Shown here in pieces: positions 22,692 to 33,124 of a stretch of 64,000 nt of DNA (positions within the stretch are counted from its first letter, which is position 1; every line of letters begins with the position of its first letter). The position numbers were made by a program, and so were the translations under genes. Below the pieces are notes generated by a model. That model ran no database searches and was not told the origin of the DNA. It was given only the letters and a program-made list of their open reading frames with translations. Source of the DNA: Patiria pectinifera. Its lineage: Eukaryota > Echinodermata > Asteroidea > Valvatida > Asterinidae. Where the stretch lies: assembly GCA_029964075.1 (NCBI GenBank), contig CM057140.1, positions 13,596,643 through 13,660,642 of the forward strand, given 5' to 3'.

Positions 22692-24757
22692 CTAGCTCTC
22701 GGAGCCCTGTCCCTCATCTGGGTTCTCTTGCTGTAACTGGAAGGAAGAAAAGTTTAAGAAGTTACAAAAGCATCCACAAGAGGTTTGCTTTGTTTCAGAA
22801 CAATAATCAAACACTGCGCTCTGCAATTTTGTTGCATTGACTGATTCATAGATACTTGGTCTGAAACTCAAATTATTCACGTTGAAAGCTTCCACTGTTG
22901 AAGGACTGTCGATTTTAGATCTCTCAAGAACCAACTAGATGATCGTTCTACTTAATCTACAGGAAAGGAAAGCCTACTATTTTAAATGACTGACTTTTTG
23001 GAAAAAGCCACCACATTTTAACTTGTATAATAGTTGATAAGCTCACTTGAAACTCACAATTTGTTTATATCCATTTATCATATATGGGGGAGTGTGGCCT
23101 TGTTAGGGTTCATGACTCGTGATCAGAGGGTCAGGGGCACTAGCATCCCATGGGGGGGGGATAGAAATATTCTCCTTTTTTTTCATGCCACTGAAATCAG
23201 AGATAAACAGCACCCTGACGGGCCGTATTGGCTCGTGACGGACTTTATTTATATCACATAAATAAATGCACCAGTTTATTTTGTTCTTGGAGGTCATTGG
23301 CTTGCATCTCACCTTCGCCCTGAGTTCCTTATTCTCATCTTGTAGTTGCTCCACCTTCTGTTGTAGCTCACTGACTTGTAGTCTCAATGCCTCCACGTCA
23401 GCCGTCTCTGGGCCGGCTACGTTCAGATGCTGCTTCAGGAAACTGGAAGTCAGTTTAAGTCAAGGAAAAATCCTACAAATTTGGTCACTAAATCATTCAC
23501 ATAAGTCTTAACTTGCACTCAACATGGAGTGCCGTGGCCCAATAGCTACGGTGTTTGATTCATGTACAGTGATGAGTCGGTTCAAACCCTGACAGGGAAC
23601 ATGGGGCTTGTGTTCTTGGGCAAGACACTTTACTACTCTCTCCACTCGGGAGTATAAATGGGTACCTGTGAAGGTAGAGACAGGATTGCGCTGATCTCGA
23701 TGATGAAATGGGGTTATAATTGTGAAGCGCTTTGAGACCTTTGGTATAAAATGTTATAAATCACAATTTTAAAGACTTTAACTTTTCTCCTCCTGAACTG
23801 CCAACTTGTGAAATTTCTGTCAACTCTCGGAGTCCTGAAGATAAAAAGTTCAGTTCTCATTTGCCAGTGACTGGCTCTCCAATGGAATTTATTGTGCCCT
23901 CCACACAGAGGAAGTTGATGAATTTGCTGGCTGATCCCAAGTTAAAATCTAAGAAGACTGACCAGGATGGATTGAAGGGCCAATTGAAGGAAAGTACCAA
24001 AAGTAAAAGAAGGGTTAAAAATTAAAAGACATAACTCATCAGCTGGACTAGACATTCTATCTGCCGAAGAAGCAATTTTCAAAGGATACTCTAATGCATT
24101 GTTGGGCTTCTCGGGTTCTTCGTACAGCGAGACGAGGATCTTAGTGAGAGAGTCCAACACTCCAGCCTTCTCCAGGTACTTCCTGTATTCTTCACGCTTG
24201 GAATCTGCAGGCTGTAGCATGAATAGGTGAGAAATAACACAAGGTTAGGCGCAAAATGAAAAATTTCCATGCAAGGATTAAAATTTTTGAAGGGCCCAAC
24301 TCAAAACTGTGTCTGTTAAAAAAACTGTGCCATTATGAATATTTCAATCCTTACATCATTTAATCTATGTTCTTAATGAAATTTGATACAGTTCACCTAA
24401 ATTTCAAAACGGGAACAGGATTTGTGAGACGGGACAGTCATGACAGTGACAAGGAAAGGAGTCATGCAAATTTTCAATTTTAAAAGCATTTTTCTTTTAA
24501 AGTTTCTGTTCATTATTTGCAATAGGCCTACAAAGTACATACGGCTTATTTGAGGTTATTATTTTTTTCCAAAAGCTGGCAAAAGGTGGAAACATAATTA
24601 TTGAAAATCATAAAAAAATGTTAACCAGTAGAGGGCGCCCTTGTATATTAACAGTCTGTGACTGAAAAACGTAATGAACATTTCAACCGCCTAAATTAAT
24701 TTTAAAATGTAACTCCAAACCTTCTATAAAATACAAACGTACCCTGAATGACGTCAT
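22692..24757 (-). CDS. MYCBP: c-Myc-binding protein (MYCBP/AMY-1)
   Basis: Small protein that in vertebrates binds the N-terminal region of c-Myc and also AKAP/ciliary partners. Four exons on the minus strand: 24757-24743, 24211-24090, 23442-23313 and 22736-22692. They join in phase to give 103 residues, the same length as human MYCBP. The first exon encodes only MTSFR. The second gives ADSKREEYRKYLEKAGVLD and LYEEPEKPNNAL, the family signature. The third gives DFLKQHL and then a leucine heptad coiled coil. The last ends GSES. The start follows from the length and from the joining of exon 1 to exon 2. A SINE in plus orientation sits in intron 2. It is head-to-head with TMEM39A, 489 bp between the two ATGs. 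Confidence 0.96.
23525..23760 (+). mobile_element. tRNA-derived SINE, second family
   Basis: Has an A-box-like TGGCCCAATAGC and a B-box-like GGTTCAAACCC. A body with CTTGGGCAAGACACTTTAC follows, of a type common in deuterostome SINEs. The tail contains GAAGCGCTTTGAGACC and ends in AT-rich sequence. It lies in MYCBP intron 2, antisense to the gene. Confidence 0.7.
24625..24639 (+). promoter_or_regulatory. CTCF-core-like site near the MYCBP/TMEM39A divergent promoter
   Basis: CCAGTAGAGGGCGCC fits the bilaterian CTCF core (CCASYAGRKGGCRS) at every position. It lies in MYCBP intron 1, about 100 bp inside the gene. Binding is inferred from the motif only. Confidence 0.4.
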
Positions 24758-25246
24758 GTTTGTTTCTGCCTGAATTTACGATGAAAAATCAAAGCTTTGC
24801 AAAATGAACGACGTGAAAAAAAGTTTCTAGAAATGACCACTCGGCTTAACGTGCAGGTTGCTATGCGAAATAAATTTCGTGCGAAAATTGATTGGAATCA
24901 GTCCGACTCAGAAAATATACATATTGATAAACCTGTCACTTTGGTTTTACAATATTTGTTTTAATGTTCTCATTTAAAATAAATTTATACGTAAAAATTC
25001 AATATTTATTTATGCATTGGATGTGTGTAATTATATATATTTGAAATTAATAAAACTTAAAATTAAATAACAATTTACAAATGTCAAAGGTTATTTTGTT
25101 ATCTTTTTATCAAAAGAGGGCGCTGTTTAAAGTTGTTTTCGGGAATATGCTGAAAAGTCCCGTAGAAAGTTGACAGCTGTTGATTTTATCAAGTTTTGTT
25201 CGGAAAGTTTTGCCCATTTTCCTTTGTCCTTCCGTCACTGAGGAAA
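24758..25246. promoter_or_regulatory. Divergent intergenic region, likely shared MYCBP/TMEM39A promoter
   Basis: 489 bp between two ATG codons pointing away from each other. No TATA box is convincing for either gene. An AGAGGGCGCTG word lies at about 25115 on the TMEM39A side. Shared regulation is likely from the distance but not shown. Confidence 0.5.
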
Positions 25247-28200
25247 ATGGCCGGAGGACGGAGAGGTCCCGGCAGGCCACAGCTGAGCCGGACGGCCCCG
25301 CCACCACCGATGCACGCCACAAATGTTTTGGGAAACTCGGCGCAAACGACCATGACCACGACCATTCGACACAGGTCGGTAATCAAATTAAAAAGATAAT
25401 GAGTCATGAATTTCTGTTCCTTTCCGAAGAATCGTATATTAATCCCCTCTTGATTAAACTGTATTAGATCATGCATGTCATGGCTTGTACTCTACAGGTG
25501 CGTGTGATTATAAAGGCCACAAATAAGGGTTTAATTTTACAAAGAGAAAGTGTTTTTAACACTTGTTCATAAATTCCAAAAAAAATTATGATTGAAAATA
25601 AAATGTCATGAATGTTGAACTTCACTGTGCTCACTTCACTTTAGTTTAGTTTGGGTGACCAAGATGGGGTCGGATTTCTATTTCTTGTTTTTTTTTTATT
25701 TTTAAGCAATCTTGAGTGCTTTTTGTATACATCATGTAATTGTATTCAAAATAATACAGTACTAAATTCCAAGACTAGGAAAAGTAAGAGTTTAAAACTA
25801 AATCTGCAGCGTTGTTTTTGCAACTTGGTCACATTTAACACTGATTAAATTGTTCACCGTAGCGGCAACAAAATCATGATTTCAAAAAAAAATTATCTGC
25901 ATTGCAGAATTTGGCAATCAATTTTTTTTGTAAAGTCATTAGATCTTCCTTTCAAAATTGCAGTGATCACTAATGTTGAATCTGTATGTTAATATGGAAT
26001 TAAACCTGGCACTTATTGTAAATATTGAACTATATTTATTTTGATTGTCTACTTAATAATCCTCATTTAATACTGAGATTTTGTGGGACTTCCGTAGGAA
26101 TGGACCGGGAGCCATGGCAACCAGCACCCCACTCACCACCCTCATCACCATCACGCCCATCCAGCACCCGGTTATCCCCGTCCTGCCAGTAGAGGGCAGC
26201 CTGACCTTTGAGGTCACCGTGGTGCTGTACCTATTGACCGTGCTCTTCCTGCAGTATGTGAACATCTACAAGACGGTGTGGTGGCTGCCTATGTCACCAT
26301 CCCAGACTGCGATGGTTAGTATAATAATAGTCTGGTATGCGATTGTGATGATGTAGTCAAGTCCATCGCAAGTCCGCACAAGCCCATCGAAATTCCTTCA
26401 CAAGTCCGCACAAGCCCATCGAAAGTCAGTTCACAAGTCCAGTCACAAGCCTTCCAATCCCAACTCAAGTCACAAAGTAGTCAAATAAACTGTGATAAAA
26501 ATACTCCTTTGTTATTGTCCATCCACTCTTACTTGAGACTGGACTTGTGATTGACTTGACTACATCACTGTTTGATTGGTATTGGAGCAGAACAGAAGTA
26601 AGACCGAACGTTGGAGTTCTTTGGAAGAAACACTTGTGAACTTTGAATTTGCTAGAAACCTTGAAAATATGGCATTTTTTTTCATGACAAGTTTTAAACC
26701 CTCAGGTTTGTGAAATGTGTGTATAACTCTAGGCCCTCGACTTATCAATTATGACTTATTACTATTTATGGCTTATCTTGCAGATGGGTTTGAAATTTTC
26801 TGTGGCTCATTAGAAATATTTCAGGAAAAGGAAGAAGAAAATTGTCTTTACCTAAATTTTGTTTATCAAATTATATTTCTTGTTCCTTTTTTTCTACAAC
26901 AGAACCTGTATTTGATTGACCCATACCTTGTGATGTTCATCATCATTGTTCTGACAAGACGCCTGGTCTGGAGCTTCATTATGGAGGTAAGTTTACTCCA
27001 CACCCCCATCCCCATCCCACCCCTCCCTTTCTCCTGCCCCCACCCCCACCCCCACCTCCACCCCCACCCCACCCCACCCCCACCCACACCCCCGCCCACA
27101 CCCCACAGCAATCAACAAATTGGTTGCCCTTCATTTTTTTTCTTATGTAAACAATTCAGAAAGTAAATCATCAGAGTGCTGTTATTTTGTTTAGAAATTC
27201 TTTTAAATTTGACTTTTTTATTTTTGGCTTCCCATAGGTTTACAAAGATGCCAAGGTCTTCTCTGTCCTGTACTACCTGGTCAAATCCATCAAGTTTATC
27301 CTCAGCACAGGAGTCCTGGGATTGGCTGTCTGGTCGCTATGTAAACTGTTCCTTAGCAACTCGCCCCTCAATCTGTTCTTCCTGGCATACCCGTGAGTTG
27401 GATTTTTTTGTGCTCTTGTAAAAATTGTATTTTATTTTTTTAGAATCTGGATTTGGCAATTTCACAACAATGTAATTTTTGTTTATAGAATACATAATGA
27501 TGCTTCATCAAAAAAATTGCTCCTAGAAATTTGAATGAATGTTTCGATTTTTGGTCTTGCCAATATAAGCACTGTTTACTCTGTTACCACAATCATTGAC
27601 GTGTATAATTGAGTTTTGCTGATAAAGGGAAAATTAATTAAAATTAAAACTTACATGCAAAAGTCTACAATCAGTCCAAATCGTATAGAAAGTCTAAGTT
27701 ATGAGTCGTTGATGAAATGTATTTTGTTTCTGTAATTCAGCCTGGTGTCGTATTTCCTACTCTACGGCCTGACCTTCGACCTTAACAAGTCTGTCTTCGC
27801 TGTCGTCGTCAACAAGGTCTGGCCGCGGGGCGAGGCTGCCACCAATCACACCTCTCCCCTCGACAAATCCATCTCCGCCTCCCCGCCCTGCTCCCCCTCG
27901 CCACACTCCAGCTACGAGACAACACAGCACAAGTGCACTCACGTGCCGGTCGATGTGCGCAAAGAGGCCGACGTCCTGAAGTACGACTTCAATGCCCGCA
28001 TGAAAAACGTTCTCTTCAATTCCATGGTCTGTGCCTATTATGTAGGCTTTGTGCCTATCTGTTTTCTTCAGGTGAGTTCAATTTTTCCCACTGGCATTGA
28101 GAAATATCTTGGGAAAAGGGTCATCTTCAAAAGTTGACCAGTTCATTTCATGGCCAGATTGGATTGGACTAAAAACCGGTGTTGTTTTTTTCTTTGTCAG

Positions 28201-29866
28201 CCGTCCATGTACCTTGACCTGTGGTGGGCGTGTCTCATGATTGCTTTCGTCTGGATCAACTCCTTCATCATGTTCAGCTCCCACTTCTTGCCGGCGTACT
28301 ATTGCGACGCCTTACACCGCTGCTCCTTACACCTGGGCAAGTGGCAGAAGGTGGACCACGGGTACAGCAACACCCCACAACACTTGTGAGTCGGGGGGTG
28401 GGGAGGATAGGGTAGGGGTAAAAATGAGGGGTGGCGGAAGATTGCAAGTAATGGTAAAGTTTTGACTAGAATTATTGCATAAAACTTTCAGTCGAGATGA
28501 GCGTTATTAAAAAATACACTGTCTGGTAACTTATGGGCGCCATAGAGCCACTCAATTTCTCTTCTCTTTAATCCACTTAATCGTGAATGTTATTTCTTTG
28601 AAATGAATTTTAGTAATCCAAATATTTGTCCAAATAATATAATTTTCAACAAAATATGTAAGTTGGCAATGTCAGCATTAAGTTCACTTAAAGTTTTGTG
28701 GGGATGGGTTGCCACTGCTATGATAAAAGCTGAGAGTATTTTTGGACAAGAAATAATTGCTAACCTCTGAAGATTAACTTAATGTTCAAAAGGGGTTTAT
28801 TTTAAGTCAAAGTGGCATATAAACTAAAATTATCTCAGAATTAGAATTCTAGAAATGGAATGCAAACAATATGTTCATGTCAGCTGAAAATATTTCACTT
28901 ATGAATCTACATGTTCTACAGCTTGTCAACTTCAATTTTGTTTTAGTCGAGTTTGTGAATGTTTCATGATACCATTTTGTAGTGGTATCGTTCCCTCAAT
29001 TACATTCATGGGTACAGCTCTTTGCTGTGGCAGTACAAATAAGCGAATAGATTGTTATAAGTGTGTCCACTCACTCTACAAGACTTTAACTTACAAAAAC
29101 AATTTCTCTTTGATGTTTTGTTGAAGATGGTCTGATGCCACCGTGTGGCCCCAAGGCGTGTTGGTGAGATACAACAAAGGGCTGTACAAGGCGATGGGAC
29201 AGCAGAACGTGGCTCTTCCATCAGATGGATCCTATGCCAGATTCTATGTAAGTCAGACATTTGGATAGCTAGTCTTCCACTGGTTCCAAAGTCACGCTGA
29301 ACCAAGCTATTCCAAAAATTTGAAAGTTCGACTTTTTAAAAAGTTATGAGCGACCACGCCAAAAAATTGAATGTTGCAGTCGTTGAGAATGGCTCCAAGA
29401 TCTAGTCAATGGAAAATTAATACATGAAGTTCCCCTGTCTGCAACCAAATTGTCTTTGAGTCGACCTGAGTTGCTCCTAATATTGACTGAAACTCAAAGT
29501 TTCAGTCAATATGCTCTGATCATACAATGCCTAAAATGGTATCCATATTCTCATTGAATGACCTTGTGCAGTCTTACATATGATGCCAGTTTCTAACAGT
29601 TGAATATCCACATTTTGTTCCCTTTTCCCATTTTTTTATTGCAGTTTATGTTCCACCAGCCGCTGCGAGTCCTGAACGGCCTCCTGTGCCTACAGATCGG
29701 CGTCATCCTGTTCCAGCTGTATCTCCTCTTCATGCACTCCCACTGGAATCACGTCATCTCTCTCTCCTTGCTGCTCTTCTGTAACTACTACGTCCTCTTC
29801 AAGCTGCTGAGGGACCGGATCATCCTGGGCAAGGCTTACCACGTCAAGGAAGAAGAGGTGGAATAG
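25247..29866 (+). CDS. TMEM39A: Transmembrane protein 39A
   Basis: Multi-pass ER membrane protein; in vertebrates and worms it is linked to ER-to-Golgi transport and autophagy control. Eight exons: 25247-25374, 26098-26314, 26903-26986, 27238-27392, 27741-28071, 28201-28385, 29127-29247 and 29645-29866. All phases agree and give 480 residues, against 488 in human. Matches to the family include [15 protein letters not shown] at the start, [46 protein letters not shown] and [16 protein letters not shown] near the end. About eight hydrophobic segments are visible. The linker in exon 5 (residues ~215-265) is P/S/T-rich and diverged. Exon 3 is followed by a C-rich tract on the coding strand. Intron 2 holds a MITE-like element. 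It could instead be called TMEM39B, but invertebrates usually have a single gene. Confidence 0.97.
26186..26200 (+). promoter_or_regulatory. CTCF-core-like word inside TMEM39A exon 2
   Basis: CCAGTAGAGGGCAGC fits the CTCF core but also encodes part of the conserved LPVEGSL stretch, so the match may be chance from coding constraint. Confidence 0.2.
26346..26570. mobile_element. MITE-like element, CACAAGTC family, copy 3
   Basis: The ends are inverted: TGATGTAGTCAAGTC on the left and GACTTGACTACATCA on the right, a perfect 15 bp match. The left arm repeats CACAAGTCCGCACAAGCCC and the right arm carries GGACTTGTGATTGAC. It lies in TMEM39A intron 2. This is the clearest copy of the family. Confidence 0.65.
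26997..27109. repeat. C-rich low-complexity tract at a splice donor
   Basis: Almost pure CCCCCA/CCCCA for ~110 bp, starting 10 bp after the exon 3 donor of TMEM39A. The minus (template) strand has many G4-5 tracts with one-base spacers, enough for several G-quadruplexes. Confidence 0.9.
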
Positions 29867-30066
29867 CAGAAGGGAGTTTATAAGTAATACCTCACCCACA
29901 ATGAGCACCACGTGTTACCACAATCTTTCCCTGGTATGTTATATTTACAGGCCTACGTACTGCTAAAAAGTGCACATGCCCATTCCAATGCACAAAGTTG
30001 TGAAGCCACTGCGAGTCATTTGTGTGGCCCCCAGCATGGCTGCTACTTCAAGTAGTACACCACTTT

Positions 30067-30263
30067 TTGGGTGCGTTCGAGCGTGCTACTCGTGTTAACG
30101 TGAGTATACTCCTGAGCGCACGAATGGCAGGAGTACGACCCGCCGGTTAGCAAGAGTATGCTCTCCGTCATACCGGGAGTATACTCTTGCACCGAGAGTA
30201 CTGCGCACGCAACATTTTCCTGCACTTGGGAGTAGCAAGAGTAACACGCTCGAACGCACCCCA
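30067..30263. mobile_element. GC-rich MITE with long terminal inverted repeats
   Basis: The left end is GGGTGCGTTCGAGCGTGCTA and the right end is its near-exact complement, TAACACGCTCGAACGCACCC. Similarity continues inward (TACTC words, GAGTATACTC). It is ~195 bp and unlike its AT-rich surroundings. A GGG start would fit PIF/Harbinger-type MITEs, but no clear 3 bp duplication is seen. Confidence 0.75.
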
Positions 30264-31249
30264 AATTTCTGAGTGGGGAATAATACAATGAAGAAAAAAC
30301 ATGACAGCATGTAGTCCACTACAGCTGGGGTGCATGTAATTCATCCACGCAAATCTAGAAATTGATTCACAGATGTGTTTACATTTTGACCCCCAAACAT
30401 GGCACCGTAGGGGCTTCAGCCAGTGACCTTGATGCACTATCCAGTCAGTATATAGAGATCAGTGGCCCACACACAGGTGCATCCAGCACTGAGGTCATCC
30501 CACATTACCCGACAAATTCTGAAGCCAAGAATCGTGGCACCATTTTCCACAACTTGTTTGAAAGATCATGTGGCATATTGTGGTGTAACAAAGCAACAGC
30601 AGTAAACAAAGTAATGTAGTGACTACAGTCTGTCGTAGTTCCAAATTTTGCTGCATGGGACAAAGCATTTCGACACCACACTATACCCCAGCTGTGGCGT
30701 ATTTGGGTGTCTAACAGGGTAGTCCAAAAACCAACTTTTAAAGCTTTAGCGTTAGCACATGAAGTCATACAATCATGCTAGGTGATTCCACTTTCAAAGT
30801 TAGCGAGAAAAATTGCCTTGGAATTTAGTCATTCGTCATCAATTTTGTCACTCGCTTTTGGGAATTTCAACCCAAAGTTGTCTTTAGAACGCCTTGTAAT
30901 ATTTTAAAGAAAACAAGAATGCTTGTAAATAGCCTTTCAGTATTATTTTTGCTCCAAATGCTTCTAGGTTTTTCCATTCTTATTGCAAGAGTGGAAACTT
31001 TCCTCTTTCACGAAATATCTGCTTGTGTTCAACCAGTAGTTTTAAAAAATGGTGGCAGAAGTGTTCCTTTTTTAATCACTTCTTCTAGTGGCTACATGTA
31101 AAATATGGAAAGAGTTGTTTTTGTTGGTAGAAGTTTTTGTGAGAAGGGAATGTAGTGAACAGGTAAATGGTTAATGAATATAAATTTGCTTATGAGATGG
31201 AATTTGAGTCGGAGAGAGGTAAAATTGGAATTGGGTTTTGCCGTTCGCC

Positions 31250-31405
31250 GACATATTTATTTTTATAAATTCTGTTTACTCAATATTGTCCGAGGGCTTG
31301 TGAGTAAATGGTCGCAAGCTTACTCGGATGGGACTTGAACCCACAACCTCCTGTTTACCAGAGCAGACGACTTACCACTCGACCACCGAGCTTGCCGGGG
31401 TTGGC
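31250..31405 (-). mobile_element. tRNA-derived SINE, minus orientation
   Basis: On the minus strand: A-box-like TGGTCGAGTGGTAAG, B-box GGTTCAAGTCC, body with ACAATATTGAGTAAACAG, tail TGTCGGCGAACGGCAAAA. Same family as 20286-20455, and this is the most complete copy. Confidence 0.75.
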
Positions 31406-31429
31406 TGGCCGGTTCGAGTCTGATGTAGC

Positions 31430-31565
31430 AGCGGGTATCGCAACCAAACTTGTACTAGTAAGCTGGAGGTCTTGGGTTCCAGCCCCATCCGAGTAAGCGT
31501 GTGAAGATGTTGGACAACACTCAGTATGCAGTGTTTATTAAAAATATATATGTTGGCGATAAAAT
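31430..31565 (+). mobile_element. tRNA-derived SINE, plus orientation, partial head
   Basis: B-box-like GGTTCCAGCCC, then CCATCCGAGTAAGCGTGTG, ACAACACTCAGTATGCAGTG and tail TGTTGGCGATAAA. It is head-to-head with the minus copy just upstream, so the two can pair as a hairpin. Confidence 0.65.
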
Positions 31566-31591
31566 AAAATAAATTTCCTTAATTAGATATT

Positions 31592-31655
31592 CAATGAATA
31601 TTCATATTAATTATAGACAATGAATATTCATATTAATTATAGACAATGAATATTT
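31592..31655. repeat. 26 bp tandem duplication
   Basis: TGAATATTCATATTAATTAT with a TAGACAA spacer, about 2.5 copies, immediately after the SINE pair. It is AT-rich, and each unit contains the self-complementary GAATATTC. Confidence 0.85.
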
Positions 31656-33124
31656 ACCTTTCAGCTCTTAATTTGTTCTAGCTGGTTCCCAAGCCGATTT
31701 GAAGGCAAAAGTTTTAATGAAATATCTCCACAAACCAGCCTTTAAAATTTAACTTCAAATTGCAAAACCAGTCACTGCGTTCAGAAAATCTTCCATAATC
31801 CTCCTAATTGACCAAAGTAATGGCACCCTTGTACTCAAATTTTGAAGACCCATGTTGTCTAACAATGGCTGGGCTATAACTACCTCAATCCTACAAAATC
31901 CTCTTAAAAAAACCCTCATGGATTTTGAAGGTTTGAAGAGGGATAGGGTTAAAGGAAACCCAACACATTGGGGAGCCGTCCTTTTCCCTCAATTTTGTCA
32001 ATTTTTAAATCAAAGTTAATCTCAAATAAATTTTGTTTTTGAATTCCTTGAATAATATGACATATTTTTGTGACTGTACGAAAGGAGATTTTGTTCAATT
32101 TTGATTGCATTATGAATACTTCCCATTGATTCATTGCAATTGTTTTTTCATCTTGATTTTTGTGATTCCGGGTTCCAGTTTTCCATTTGTTTTGATTCAA
32201 ACGCCCTCTTCCAAAGTTATTGCAGAAAGTTCCAGATTCTCTTCCCAATTTTGTGGATTTTTTTTTGATGATACCTTGTGTAATGTTCACGAAAACTTGA
32301 AGTAAATTTTGATATGATTATTAGAAATGTTGGGTATGATGTCAAACATATCCAGGTTGTGTGCACAATGTTGTCCTCAGTGATATGTTAAGGGTGTTGG
32401 CGCCATTCTAGTTATTGAGGACAAGGTTTCGAAACTTTTCCTTAAAAAAAAAAAATTTAAAAAAAACAGACACAAGTAATTAAAAATAAACAAACAGTAC
32501 CTGTAGATGTATGCAATCTACACATCTCTCAACAACAGACAATCAAATAAAAAATACACACTTTGAAAATAAAACAAACCCAGAAAACTGAACCAAAAAA
32601 TCTGTAATGTTCGAAAAAAAACAGAAATGTTATGTTGCTTCCTTGAGGATAAAATGTTTTATTTTTTACAGGGCCAAAGTAGATGCTTTTTATTGAGCTT
32701 TAACTACTTAGATGTGGTTGTCATGTATTTAGATATGTATTTAGATATTATGTAGCACAGGCAAATATTATGGTTTAAGCAAAGTAGTGATTATATTTAT
32801 TAAAAAGATCATTGCTTCCATGCAGAACAACTTTTGTTTGGGTGTTTGTTTCTCTTCACTTGCACCCAATTTGTCATTATTTAAAGGTTTTGAAAATATT
32901 AATATATTTTGATATTCCTGAGGGGATATTGTTTGGGAATGAGGTACAAAAACTCTGGGAATGAGGTTGGGACCCTGAGAACTTTAGGATGCATGATCAA
33001 CATATTTTGATACCCCTTAAGTGAGCATTTCAAAGATTTGGGCAAATATAGAGGAAATTATGCCAAAAATAATATATTTGTTCATTCATTTTTGTCCATT
33101 TGTGCACGCCATATTTCCTTTGAA

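Larger units (their letters stand above)
29867..32970. other. Intergenic region between TMEM39A and the satellite array
   Basis: AT-rich, with the GC-rich inverted-repeat element, the SINE pair and a 26 bp tandem (31592-31655) annotated separately. Part of it should be the TMEM39A 3' UTR, but no polyadenylation signal stands out. Open frames are short and unsupported. Confidence 0.5.

Noticed and set aside
27745..28137. A separate 130-residue gene
   Set aside because: It is exon 5 of TMEM39A read through into the intron.
31310..31400. tRNA gene on the minus strand
   Set aside because: B box and A box fit, but the cloverleaf stems fail and the body continues as a SINE shared with another locus.
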